From CAJCIY01 sp036379355 (lineage in GTDB: Bacteria > Actinomycetota > Actinomycetes > Mycobacteriales > CAJCIY01), in assembly GCA_036379355.1 (NCBI GenBank), contig DASVGV010000074.1, positions 1-15,312 of the forward strand: a stretch of DNA of 15,312 bases, given 5' to 3'. Shown here piece after piece: positions 5,195-12,256 of this stretch. The notes under the pieces are model-generated. The model had not been told where the DNA came from and ran no database searches. It saw only the letters and a program-made list of their open reading frames with translations. The translations under genes were made by a program, and so were the position numbers. Numbering within the stretch: the stretch's first letter is position 1; every line of letters starts with the position of its first letter.

Positions 5195-7171
5195 GTGGCG
5201 AGCCTGGTCCGGCCGGTGGCCCTGGGGCTCGGGTCGTCCGGCGACGTGCGCGATGCGGTGCACGCTGCGGAGCAGGCCCGGAGGGCCGGTCTCGACGCCG
5301 TGTGGTTCCACGAGAGCTACTTCGAGCGGGACGCCGTCACGTACGCCACTGCGATCGCTGCGGCCGTCCCGGACATCCGCGTCGCGCTCGGCGCGGTCAA
5401 TGTGAACACCCGGCACGCCGTGCTGCTCGCCATGACGATGAGCGCGCTGGACGACCTGGCGCCCGGGCGGATGGTGCTGACCCTCGGGAGCGCCTTGCCG
5501 CTGCGGCTCGCCCAGATGGGCATCTCGTACGACCCGGACCTCGCCATCGAGAAGATCGAGGCGGCGATGGCGGACCTGCGCCGACTGTGGTCCGGGGAGC
5601 GGCTCCCCACGGCGGGGGACCTGCCGGAGCTGGAGCCGATGTTCCCGCCCGTGCACCGGACGCCGATCTGGGTGGCGGGCTACCGCAGGGCGTTCCACGA
5701 GCTGGCCGGCCGCGCCGCCGACGGCTACCTCGCCCGCCCGGCCGAGTCGCTGCAGGGCGTCGAGCTCGCGGTGAGCCGCATCGAGGCGGCCGCCGCGGCC
5801 GCGGGGCGGCCGCCGGGATCGGTGGAGGTCGGCGGCTACCTGCTGTCGCTGGTCGACACGAGCCGCCGGGCCGCGCTCGACCGGGCCAAGCGCGAGCCGT
5901 TCGTGATCTACATGCTGTCGGTGCAGTCGGACATCGCGATGCGCCGGGTCGGCCTCGACCCCGAGCTGCGCTTCCGGGTCGCGGCGGCCTGGCGGCAGGG
6001 GGACTACCACGCGGCCGCGGGGTTGATCCCCGACGAGCTGGTGGACGCGTTCCTGCTCTGCGGGACGCGCGAGGAGGTCGCGGGCCGCGCCGAGCGGTAC
6101 GCCGCCGCCGGCATGACCCTGCCGATCCTCCAGCCGGTCGTGCAGTCCGAGGAGCAGGTCGAGGCCGTCGTCGAGGCGGCCCGGATCTACGGCAGTGCGG
6201 CCACCAGCGCCGACTGGGCCCCCGCCGCCGCGGCGGAGCGACCGGCCGCGACGAGCGGCGTGGGTCTCGCCCGCCGCGTACGCGCCCTGGTCGAGATCAC
6301 CCGCCCGTTCAGCCTCACCGCGTCGATCATCCCGGTGGCCGCGGCGGGCGCGCTGGCCGCGACCGCCTCCGCCCTGTCCTGGCCGCTGCTGGTGGCGAGC
6401 CTGTTCGCGGGCGTGTTCCTGCAGGTCGGCACCAACGTCGTGAACGAGGTCTACGACGTACGGCGGGGCATAGACGCGATCACGTCGCCGCGGGCCAGCC
6501 AGGCGCTGGTGACCGGCCGGGTCACCGAGCGCACCGCTTTCGTCCTGTCCGGTACGGCGTTCCTGGCCTGCGCCGGGATCGGCATCGGGCTGGTGGCCGT
6601 CCGCGGCTGGCCGATGCTGCTCATCGGCCTGGCCGGCCTCGTCGGCGGGTGGGGCTACACCGCGCCCCCGCTGCAGTACAAGTACCGCGCGTGGGGCCTG
6701 CCGATGGTGTTCGTGCTCATGGGGCCGCTGATGGTCGAGGGCGCCTACTTCGCCGTGTCCGGCCACTGGTCGGGAACGGCGATCATCCTCAGCCTGCCCA
6801 TTGGGCTGCTCGTCACCGCGATCCTGCACGGCAACGAGTGGCGCGACATCGGCGAGGACGGCCGCGCCGGGATCAGCACCCTGTCGATCCGCGCCGGCCG
6901 GCGGATCGCGCACCGGTTGTACGTCGGCCTGCTGGTCAGCGCGTACATCGCGCTCGCGCTCGCGGTCGCCGTCGCCATCCTGCCGCCGCTGTCGCTGCTG
7001 GCCGTCCTGTCGCTGCCGCTTCTGGTCAGTGCCCTGCGCGCGAGCGAGCTCGGGGCCACCGGGCAGCAGCGGGCCATCGCCATGATCGACCTTCAGACCG
7101 CCCAGCTGCACGCCGCGTTCGGCGTCCTGCTCGTCGCCGGCCTCGCGACCGCGGCCGTCTGGCATCCCTGA
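5195..7171 (+). CDS. Fusion: luciferase-like (LLM, F420/FMN-type) oxidoreductase + MenA-like UbiA prenyltransferase
   Basis: A 658-residue protein with two enzymes in one chain. Residues 5-330 are an LLM TIM barrel of the methylene-H4MPT-reductase-like kind: VALGLGSSGDVRD, AGLDAVWFHESYFERD, DDLAPGRMVLTLGS, TPIWVAGYRRAFHELAGRAADGYL, FLLCGTREEVAGRAERYAAAG. An Ala/Pro-rich linker (333-356) joins a polytopic UbiA domain (365-658). That domain has the first prenyl-diphosphate motif as N417-E-V-Y-D421...D427 (MenA normally has N-D-Y-x-D), then YTAPPLQYKYRAWG (488-501), GPLMVEGAYF (510-519), and the second motif HGNEWRDIGED (545-555) with D551 and D555, followed by the MenA-like STLSIRAGR. MenA attaches a polyprenyl chain to dihydroxynaphthoate in the membrane. 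The start GTG 5195 begins the barrel and has a -10 8 nt upstream. An in-frame GTG at 6260 could give separate UbiA, but has no clear ribosome site. The combined reaction is unknown. Confidence 0.9.
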   Translation: MASLVRPVALGLGSSGDVRDAVHAAEQARRAGLDAVWFHESYFERDAVTYATAIAAAVPDIRVALGAVNVNTRHAVLLAMTMSALDDLAPGRMVLTLGSALPLRLAQMGISYDPDLAIEKIEAAMADLRRLWSGERLPTAGDLPELEPMFPPVHRTPIWVAGYRRAFHELAGRAADGYLARPAESLQGVELAVSRIEAAAAAAGRPPGSVEVGGYLLSLVDTSRRAALDRAKREPFVIYMLSVQSDIAMRRVGLDPELRFRVAAAWRQGDYHAAAGLIPDELVDAFLLCGTREEVAGRAERYAAAGMTLPILQPVVQSEEQVEAVVEAARIYGSAATSADWAPAAAAERPAATSGVGLARRVRALVEITRPFSLTASIIPVAAAGALAATASALSWPLLVASLFAGVFLQVGTNVVNEVYDVRRGIDAITSPRASQALVTGRVTERTAFVLSGTAFLACAGIGIGLVAVRGWPMLLIGLAGLVGGWGYTAPPLQYKYRAWGLPMVFVLMGPLMVEGAYFAVSGHWSGTAIILSLPIGLLVTAILHGNEWRDIGEDGRAGISTLSIRAGRRIAHRLYVGLLVSAYIALALAVAVAILPPLSLLAVLSLPLLVSALRASELGATGQQRAIAMIDLQTAQLHAAFGVLLVAGLATAAVWHP

Positions 7172-7183
7172 CAGGAGAGCGCC

Positions 7184-7831
7184 GTGTCCGTACGCCTGCG
7201 CATCCCTCGTGAGCCCGCCGACGCGTGGGCCGCGGCCGGCCTCGCCGTCGGCGCGGTGTCGTTCGCCCAGACGTTCCGCGGGTCGAAGGAGCGCTTCTGG
7301 CAGCGGATGACCCGGACCGGGCTGCTGCTCGGGGGCGCGGCGCTCGCCGGTGACCCGGCCCTGCGCGCCACGCGCGCGCGCCCGCGCGACCTGGCCGGCG
7401 GCGCGGCTATTGCCGCAGCGCTCTACGCCGTGTTCCAGGTCGGCGACCGCGCGGCCCGGATCGTGATGCCGCACGGGTCGGAGGACATCGGCGACATCTA
7501 CGCCCTGCGGCACATCCGGCCGGTGCCCGAGATCGCCGCGCGGCTGGCGCTCGTGATCGGCCCGGCCGAGGAGCTGTTCTGGCGCGGGCTGCTCCAGCGG
7601 TCCTTGGCCCGCCGGTACGGGACGGTCGGCGGCGCCGCGGCGGCCACCGCCTGCTACGGCGCCGTGCACATCGCGAGCGGCAACCCCACGTTGACCGGTG
7701 CGGCAACGGTCGCCGGCGCCGGCTGGTCGGCGCTCGCCGCCGCGGGCGTACCGATGCCGGCGCTCGTCGCGAGCCACATCATCTGGGACATCTGGATCTT
7801 CCTCGTCCAGCCCACCCAGGCCGTGACGTGA
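7184..7831 (+). CDS. CPBP-family intramembrane glutamic protease homologue
   Basis: A 215-residue membrane protein starting at GTG 7184, with AGGAGAG before it and only 12 bp after the fusion gene. It carries the CPBP (Abi/CAAX-protease-like) motifs in order: EE129-130 in GPAEELFWRGLLQRS with R134, H162 in CYGAVHIASGNP, and H198/D202 in SHIIWDIWIF. The first is the catalytic glutamate pair of the Rce1-type intramembrane proteases, so the active site looks intact. Hydrophobic segments at about 13-30, 46-57, 71-85, 117-128, 148-166, 171-189 and 193-208 fit a multi-pass protein. Family members cut prenylated proteins, process bacteriocin-like peptides or have unknown substrates. Its stop overlaps the next start by 4 bp (GTGA), so translation is coupled with the quinone methyltransferase. 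A role in quinone handling is inferred from context only. Confidence 0.85.
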   Translation: MSVRLRIPREPADAWAAAGLAVGAVSFAQTFRGSKERFWQRMTRTGLLLGGAALAGDPALRATRARPRDLAGGAAIAAALYAVFQVGDRAARIVMPHGSEDIGDIYALRHIRPVPEIAARLALVIGPAEELFWRGLLQRSLARRYGTVGGAAAATACYGAVHIASGNPTLTGAATVAGAGWSALAAAGVPMPALVASHIIWDIWIFLVQPTQAVT

Positions 7832-8520
7832 GCCGGGCGTCGCTCGCGAAGGACCCGGCCGAGGTCGCGGCCATGTTCGACCAGGTCGCGACGCGCTACG
7901 ACCGGACCAACACGGTCCTGTCACTGGGCCTGGACCGCACCTGGCGGCGCGCGGTCCGCACCGCGCTGGACCTCCGGCCGGGCGAGCGGGTCCTCGACCT
8001 GGCCGCCGGCACGGCAACCAGCAGCGGCGCGCTGGCCCGTACGGGCGCGCAGGTCGTCGGGTGCGACTTCTCCCTCGGCATGCTGCGGATCGGAAAGTCG
8101 CATGCGCACGAGGGCGTCCGGCTGACCGCCGGCGACGCGCTGGCGCTGCCGTTCGCCGACGCGGCGTTCGACGCGGTCACGATCTCCTTCGGGCTGCGGA
8201 ACACGGCCGACCCCGACGTCGCGCTGCGCGAGATGCGGCGGGTCACCCGACCCGGCGGCCGGCTCGTGGTCTGCGAGTTCTCCCACCCCGTACCGCGCCG
8301 CCTCCGCACCCTCTACCTCGACCACGCGCTGCGGCTGCTGCCGCCCGTCGCGCGCCGGGTGAGCAGCGACCCGGAGGCGTACGTCTACCTCGCCGAGTCG
8401 ATCCGGGCCTGGCCCGGGCAGGCCGAGCTCGCCCGCCGGATCGCCGCGGCCGGCTGGTACGCCGTCGCCTGGCGCAACCTCACCACCGGCGTCGTCGCCC
8501 TCCACACCGCCCGCGCTTGA
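7828..8520 (+). CDS. MenG/UbiE-type demethylmenaquinone C-methyltransferase
   Basis: A 230-residue class I SAM methyltransferase of normal UbiE length. The N-terminal signature MFDQVATRYDRTNTVLSLGL (16-35) with TWRR, motif I VLDLAAGTAT (55-64), the acidic D80 in VVGCDFSLGML, GDALALPFADAAFDAVTISF (split 102-121), FGLRNTAD (121-128) and the C-terminal WRNLTTGVVALH (215-226) are all typical. The enzyme adds the ring methyl group to a prenylated naphthoquinol or benzoquinol. Motif I is slightly degenerate: usual members read GTGD where this one reads GTAT. It begins with GTG overlapping the stop of the CPBP gene, as the third gene of the operon with the MenA-like fusion, so its likely substrate is the product of that enzyme. 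It may be a paralogue of the housekeeping MenG; the window cannot tell. Confidence 0.9.
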   Translation: MSRASLAKDPAEVAAMFDQVATRYDRTNTVLSLGLDRTWRRAVRTALDLRPGERVLDLAAGTATSSGALARTGAQVVGCDFSLGMLRIGKSHAHEGVRLTAGDALALPFADAAFDAVTISFGLRNTADPDVALREMRRVTRPGGRLVVCEFSHPVPRRLRTLYLDHALRLLPPVARRVSSDPEAYVYLAESIRAWPGQAELARRIAAAGWYAVAWRNLTTGVVALHTARA

Positions 8521-8547
8521 AGGTGCTTTCGCGAGGCGTACTAGCCT
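8517..8547 (+). promoter_or_regulatory. Candidate leaderless promoter of the HAD gene
   Basis: TTGAAG (8517-8522) contains the TGA stop of the methyltransferase gene and is followed after 19 nt by TAGCCT (8542-8547), a TANNNT -10. Exactly 8 nt separate it from the GTG start at 8556, and no ribosome site lies between. The -35 spacing of 19 is long. Confidence 0.5.
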
Positions 8548-8555
8548 GCCCCGCC

Positions 8556-9182
8556 GTGACCGGGTTCCGCGCCGTCCTGTTCGACCTCGGCGGCGTCGTC
8601 TTCGACAGCCCGATGGACGGGTTCACCACGTACGAGCGCGAGGCCGGTCTGCCCGCGGACTTCATCCGCACCCTCAACGCGACCAACTCCGACCGCAACG
8701 CGTGGGCCCGTTTCGAGCGCGGCGAGCTGGACCGCGACGGGTTCATCACCGCGTTCGAGGCGGAGTCTCTCGCCGCCGGCCATCAGGTCAACGGGCTGCG
8801 GGTGCTGGAGTCCCTGAAGGGCGAGGTCCGGCCGGCGATGACGGAGGCGATTCGCCGGCTGCGCACGGCCGGCCTCCTCACCGCGGCGGTCACCAACAAC
8901 GTCGCGCCGATGGCGACCGGCGAGCGCGACGTCTCGGAGCTGCTCGGCCTGTTCGACGTGGTCGTCGAGTCGAGTGTCGTGGGCGTACGCAAGCCGGAGG
9001 AGAAGTTCTACCTGCTCGCGCTCGACGCGCTCGGGGTCGCCGCGCGCGAGTGCGTCTATCTCGACGACCTCGGGGTCAACCTCAAGCCGGCGCGGGCGAT
9101 GGGGATGACCACGATCAAGGTGTTCGACGCCGAGTCTGCCCTCGCCGAGCTCGAGCAGCAGGTGGGCATCCCGCTGCGGTAG
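8556..9182 (+). CDS. HAD-superfamily hydrolase (subfamily IA, ACAD10/epoxide-hydrolase N-domain type)
   Basis: A 208-residue Rossmann-like phosphatase. Motif I is D10 in VLFDLGGVVFD, with Gly instead of the second Asp, as is usual in the YihX and ACAD10-like branch. Motif II is T113 in AAVTNN, motif III is K146 in GVRKPEEKFY, and motif IV is D170/D171 in CVYLDDLGVNLKPA. The cap domain (about 18-90) is helical. Substrates of this branch are small phosphorylated metabolites and vary widely. The start is GTG 8556, giving VTGFRAVLFDLGG; the frame is open further upstream but only as a shadow of the methyltransferase. It has its own apparent -10, so it may be transcribed apart from the operon before it. 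It ends 3 bp from the stop of the convergent LLM gene, leaving no room for separate terminators. Confidence 0.88.
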   Translation: MTGFRAVLFDLGGVVFDSPMDGFTTYEREAGLPADFIRTLNATNSDRNAWARFERGELDRDGFITAFEAESLAAGHQVNGLRVLESLKGEVRPAMTEAIRRLRTAGLLTAAVTNNVAPMATGERDVSELLGLFDVVVESSVVGVRKPEEKFYLLALDALGVAARECVYLDDLGVNLKPARAMGMTTIKVFDAESALAELEQQVGIPLR

Positions 9183-9185
9183 CCG

Positions 9186-10121
9186 TCAGGTGCCGGCGAG
9201 CTCCGCGACGACCGGCGCGACCGCCTCGACCGTGGCTTCGCCGTGGACCACGAAGTAGCTCGTACCGAAGCGTTCCCGGGCCGCGCGCAATTGGTCCGCG
9301 ACCTCCGCGGCCTCGCCGACCCACACGTACGGCGACGCGTCCAGGTCGGCCGGGTCGAGCCCCATCGCCCGCGCGGTGTTCTCGCGATGCTCCGACGCAC
9401 CCGCGCCGACGTTGGCGGCGAACACGAGGATGTTCAGCTCGAGGCCGTCGAAGCGGTCCCCGGCGGCCTCCCGGACGACCGCGACCTTCCGGTCGACCGT
9501 GCCCGGAGCCAGCTCGGGCGCGACGGACGGATCCACGTAGCCCTTCGGAAGGGCGGGGTTGATCCCGACGATGTCGGCCTCCCGCGCGGCCAGGCCCAGC
9601 ACCTTCGGGCCACCGCCGCCGATGAGGATCGGCGGGCCCGGCCGCTGCGCCGGCTTCGGCAGCCCGTCCAGCTCGGTGATCGTGTAGTGCTCGCCGGCGA
9701 ACGAGTACGAGCCCTCCGCCCACAGGCCGCGCAGGATCTGAACCGCCTCGGCCAGCTTCGCGATGCGGATGCCGTCGCGCTCCTTGGTGATGCCGGCGCG
9801 CTCGTAGTCGGTGTTCTGCCAGCCGGCACCGATCCCGAGCTCCAGCCGCCCGCCGGACAGGACGTCGACGCTGGCCGCCTCCTTCGCGAGCACGACCGGA
9901 TGCCGGTAGTCGTTGTCGAGGACCAGCGCGCCGACGCGGAGCGTGCTCGTCGCGTCCGCCGCCGCCATGAGCGCCGGCAGCGGCGCGAGCTGGTCGTCGA
10001 AGTGGTCGGGCAGGAACAGCGAGGAGAAGCCGAGGTCCTCGGCCTTGCGCGCCGCAGCGGCCCAGCCGGGCCCGTCGAACGATCCCGACATCTGGACGCC
10101 GAACCGGAAGGGTGTCGTCAT
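9186..10121 (-). CDS. LLM-class F420-dependent oxidoreductase
   Basis: A 311-residue single-domain TIM barrel starting at ATG (10121-10119). Diagnostic stretches are FRFGVQMSGSFDGPGW (5-20), GFSSLFLPDHFDDQLAPLPA (31-50), RVGALVLDNDYRHPVVLAKE, VLSGGRLELGIGAGWQNTDY, and the glycine-rich ILIGGGGPKVLGLAAREADI, which binds the phosphate of the cofactor. The sequence fits the subgroup of mycobacterial/actinobacterial oxidoreductases predicted to use coenzyme F420, for which I know no substrate. It is unlike the LLM domain of the fusion protein in its N-terminal and lid segments and is not a recent copy of it. It sits 11 bp downstream of the alpha/beta hydrolase gene on the same strand, but also has a -10 of its own. 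Confidence 0.9.
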   Translation of the reverse strand: MTTPFRFGVQMSGSFDGPGWAAAARKAEDLGFSSLFLPDHFDDQLAPLPALMAAADATSTLRVGALVLDNDYRHPVVLAKEAASVDVLSGGRLELGIGAGWQNTDYERAGITKERDGIRIAKLAEAVQILRGLWAEGSYSFAGEHYTITELDGLPKPAQRPGPPILIGGGGPKVLGLAAREADIVGINPALPKGYVDPSVAPELAPGTVDRKVAVVREAAGDRFDGLELNILVFAANVGAGASEHRENTARAMGLDPADLDASPYVWVGEAAEVADQLRAARERFGTSYFVVHGEATVEAVAPVVAELAGT

Positions 10122-10129
10122 GGCCCGCG

Positions 10130-10135
10130 ACGCTA
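10130..10135 (-). promoter_or_regulatory. -10 box TAGCGT of a likely leaderless promoter for the LLM gene
   Basis: On the minus strand TAGCGT (TANNNT) is followed by exactly 8 nt and the ATG of the LLM gene. The first three bases, TAG, are also the stop codon of the upstream alpha/beta hydrolase. No ribosome site is seen in the gap, and no clear -35. Confidence 0.5.
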
Positions 10136-11020
10136 ACGTGCCGCCCGATCGGACCGCTGCGCGGCGTGCTCAGAGGCGTCCGCGGCGATGTGCGCGCGGA
10201 TCTCGCCGGCGATGAGACCCGGCAGCTGCAACGGGCCGAAGTGGGCGAGGTCCGGGTGCGTACGCAGCTCGCCGCGCGGCAGCGCCTCGGCCGCGGCCCG
10301 GGCCAGGACGCTCAGGTGCGTGGTCGGGTCGCCGCACGCGACGACGGCCGGCAGGGACGCCCCGGCGATCTCGCGGGTCGTGATCCCGCCACTTGCCTCG
10401 AACGTCCGGGCCTCGTTCTCACCGGAGCACTTGAGCCGTACGGTGCCGTCCTCCTGGTCGGCGAACCCGTGCCGCACGTACGCGACGAGCGAGCCCGCGT
10501 CCCAGTCGTTGAGCGGCGGGCGGGACGCGAACCGCCAGAGCGCCTCCTCCCGGGAGGGGAAGACGTTCCGGCGCTTGCGGGCCCCGTCCGCGAGCGGGTT
10601 CTCCGTGTGCCACGCCCGCGAGGGGTCGAGGATGATCGGCTCGTAGACGTACGCGGTCGCGAACGTGCCGGGGCGGCGCGCCTCGACCGCGAGCGCCACC
10701 GCGCCGCCCATCGAGTGCCCGAACACGTGCAGCGGCTGCTCACCGATCGCCGCGGCCGCCGCGTCGGCGTCGCGCACCATGCCGTTCCAGGAGAAGTCCT
10801 CGTCGGCGGGTACGGGCGAGTCGCCGTGGCCGCGGAAGTCCAGAGCCCACACGTGGAACGCGTCGGCGAGGGCCGCGGCCAGCCGCTCGTACGCGCGGCC
10901 GCAGAGCCCGGTCGCGTGGCAGATGAGCAGGGCCGGTCCCGTACCGCCCAGATCGTGCAGGGCGACCCAGCCGCCGTCGCCCGTGTCCACGCGCGTCGCC
11001 TTGGCCGCCGAGCCAGCCAT
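10133..11020 (-). CDS. Alpha/beta hydrolase
   Basis: A 295-residue serine hydrolase. I start it at ATG (11020-11018), because a strong ribosome site AAGGAGGG (11030-11023) lies just ahead; the frame is open for 21 more codons, which carry only Arg-rich sequence. The fold elements are ALLICHATGLCGRAYERLA (30-48, strand and oxyanion HATG), WALDFRGHGDSP (58-69), the nucleophile elbow GHSMGG with Ser103, the acid D231 in VACGDPTTH and His260 in HPDLAHFGPLQ. The first motif (HATGLCG) and the arrangement are like the lipase/esterase and haloperoxidase-like group. No signal peptide is present. It is followed after 11 bp by the LLM gene, so the two may be expressed together. Substrate unknown. Confidence 0.88.
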   Translation of the reverse strand: MAGSAAKATRVDTGDGGWVALHDLGGTGPALLICHATGLCGRAYERLAAALADAFHVWALDFRGHGDSPVPADEDFSWNGMVRDADAAAAAIGEQPLHVFGHSMGGAVALAVEARRPGTFATAYVYEPIILDPSRAWHTENPLADGARKRRNVFPSREEALWRFASRPPLNDWDAGSLVAYVRHGFADQEDGTVRLKCSGENEARTFEASGGITTREIAGASLPAVVACGDPTTHLSVLARAAAEALPRGELRTHPDLAHFGPLQLPGLIAGEIRAHIAADASEHAAQRSDRAAR

Positions 11021-11081
11021 GTCCCTCCTTCGGTCCCGTCGCGCAGTGACCGGTCGGCCCGGTCGGTCGCGCCGGGGAGGC

Positions 11082-11087
11082 ACGTTA
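11082..11087 (-). promoter_or_regulatory. Possible -10 box TAACGT for the alpha/beta hydrolase
   Basis: TAACGT on the minus strand fits TANNNT and would give a start near 11075 and a leader of about 55 nt ending in the strong ribosome site before 11020. No clear -35 is present. The leader contains two direct copies of CCGGTCGG. Confidence 0.3.
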
Positions 11088-11140
11088 TCCCCCGCCGTTC
11101 CTCGACCCCCTGGGGCTCCGAGAGCGAGGCGCCCCTGGGC

Positions 11141-11310
11141 TCAGGACATGTAGTGCCCGGTCCGCACGTCCTCGACCCACCCCGGGTGGGTGGGCTCCCA
11201 TCCGAGCAGCCGGCGGGTCTTGTCGTTGGCGGTCGGGTTGTCGAGCCCCGCGATCGCCGCCAGGAAGCCGAGGTACGTCGATGCCTCGTCCTCGGCGACC
11301 GCTCTCCGAG
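11141..11310 (-). pseudogene. Remnant of an NAD(P)-dependent SDR epimerase (C-terminal ~50 residues)
   Basis: Read on the minus strand to the TGA at 11143-11141, the frame gives YLGFLAAIAGLDNP, then TRRLLGWEPTHPGWVEDV and TGHYMS. This is the characteristic C-terminus of extended SDR epimerase-like proteins (consensus around FG.LA...LD.PASS..T...LGW.P..PGL..DL..GHYF). Nothing resembling the Rossmann domain or the YxxxK active site lies upstream; that space is taken by the end of the DUF72 gene at 11349. So only the last sixth of a roughly 290-residue protein remains. There is no ribosome site or start that would make it a gene of its own. I read it as the scar of a deletion whose other end is now the DUF72 gene. 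Confidence 0.65.
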
Positions 11311-11348
11311 AGTTGCACGCGGTGACCGGCGCCTGACCGCAGTCGTCG

Positions 11349-12161
11349 CTACGTGCAGAGCCGCCTCGCAAGGGCCATCGCGTCGAACGGGGCGCGGACC
11401 TTGACGTCGTTGTCGAAGTAGACGAAGGCGTCGGCGCCGTCGCGGGTCAGATCGGTGACCGTCGCCGCCCACCTGTCCAGCGCCACGTCGTCGTACCCAC
11501 TGACGTAGAGCTCGGCGTCGCCGTGCAGGCGGACGTATGCGAAGCCGGCCGTCCGCTCGGTGAACAGCGGCCACCGACCGGCCGTGTCCGCGACGACGAC
11601 GGCGACGTCGTGCTCGCGCAGCAAGGCGGTGAACTCGGGCGTGCGGAAGCTGGGGTGACGTACCTCGACCGCGTGGCGCAGCGGCCGGTCAGCGTCCGCG
11701 TCGGTGAGCGCGCGACCGTCCAGGCGCGCGTCGTGCCGACGCGCCAAGTCCGCCGCCTGCGCGGTGGTGCGCGGCAGCAGACCCAGGAAGTCTCCGAGCC
11801 GGGCCGCGTCGAAGCGCAGCGTCGGCGGCAGCTGCCACAGCACCGGTCCGAGTTTCTCCTTCAGCGCCAGGGGTCCGGAGGCGAAGAAGTTGGCCAGCGG
11901 TGTCTCCGCGTCGAGCAGCCGCTTCATGTGCGTGACGAACCGTGGGCCCTTGAGCGAGAAGACGAATCCGGGCGGCGTCTGCTCGTACCAGGCCGTGAAC
12001 GACTCGGGCCGCTGGAGCGAGTAGAAGGTGCCGTTGATCTCGATCGTGCCGAGCCGGCTCGCGGCGTACGCCAGCTCGCTCCGCTGGGGCAGCCCCGGCG
12101 GGTAGAACACGCCGCGCCAGGGCGGGTAGCGCCAGCCGGAGATGCCGACCCGCGCTACCAC
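11349..12161 (-). CDS. DUF72 (YecE-like) family protein
   Basis: A 270-residue protein starting at GTG (12161-12159) with GGAGG just upstream. The N-terminus VGISGWRYPPWRGVFYPPGL (5-24), then GTIEINGTFYSLQRPESF (38-55), FVFSLKGPRFVTHMKRL (66-82) and GPVLWQLPPTLRFD (105-118) are the DUF72 hallmarks; the C-terminal half keeps HAVEVRHPSF, FAYVRLHGDAELY and AFVYFDNDVKVRAPFDA. The family is a TIM-barrel fold of unknown biochemical function, found widely in bacteria and archaea. Length is normal (about 240-280), and no residue stands out as missing. It is divergent from the enoyl-CoA hydratase-like gene with a 95-bp gap. I infer no role from the neighbours. Confidence 0.92.
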   Translation of the reverse strand: MVARVGISGWRYPPWRGVFYPPGLPQRSELAYAASRLGTIEINGTFYSLQRPESFTAWYEQTPPGFVFSLKGPRFVTHMKRLLDAETPLANFFASGPLALKEKLGPVLWQLPPTLRFDAARLGDFLGLLPRTTAQAADLARRHDARLDGRALTDADADRPLRHAVEVRHPSFRTPEFTALLREHDVAVVVADTAGRWPLFTERTAGFAYVRLHGDAELYVSGYDDVALDRWAATVTDLTRDGADAFVYFDNDVKVRAPFDAMALARRLCT

Positions 12162-12190
12162 TGGCGGCCTCCGGCTGGGGAGCCGCCCGG

Positions 12191-12219
12191 TTGGTCCGCC
12201 CGGCGTGACGCGGCATGGT
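12191..12219 (+). promoter_or_regulatory. Possible promoter of the enoyl-CoA hydratase-like gene
   Basis: TTGGTC (12191-12196) and CATGGT (12214-12219) are exactly 17 nt apart in the gap between the DUF72 and hydratase genes. Both are imperfect. The leader would be about 31 nt and carry AGGAGG before the ATG at 12257. Confidence 0.3.
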
Positions 12220-12256
12220 GAGGTCTCGTACGACGCACTCTAGGAGGAGCCCCACG

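Noticed and set aside
6260..6262. Internal GTG start that would express the UbiA domain on its own
   Set aside because: It is in frame and well placed in the linker, but the nearest purine run (GGAG) is more than 18 bases upstream. Only weak support, so it is not listed as a separate gene.
4192..7212. A 1006-residue plus-strand open frame
   Set aside because: It overlaps the phosphatase (opposite strand) and the fusion gene in another frame, and its sequence is low-complexity Arg/Ala/Pro/Gly.
7363..7389. Alternating CG tract that might form Z-DNA or be a repeat
   Set aside because: It falls inside the CPBP gene and is explained by Ala/Arg codons (residues 61-69) at high GC.
4832..8017. A 1061-residue open frame on the minus strand
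   Set aside because: It lies opposite the LLM-UbiA, CPBP and methyltransferase genes and has the Arg/Gly/Asp/Gln-rich composition of a high-GC shadow frame, with no motifs.
11108..11139. Possible rho-independent terminator formed by GGGGC and GCCCC after the epimerase remnant
   Set aside because: The stem is only five pairs with a 14-nt loop and no T-run follows on either strand.
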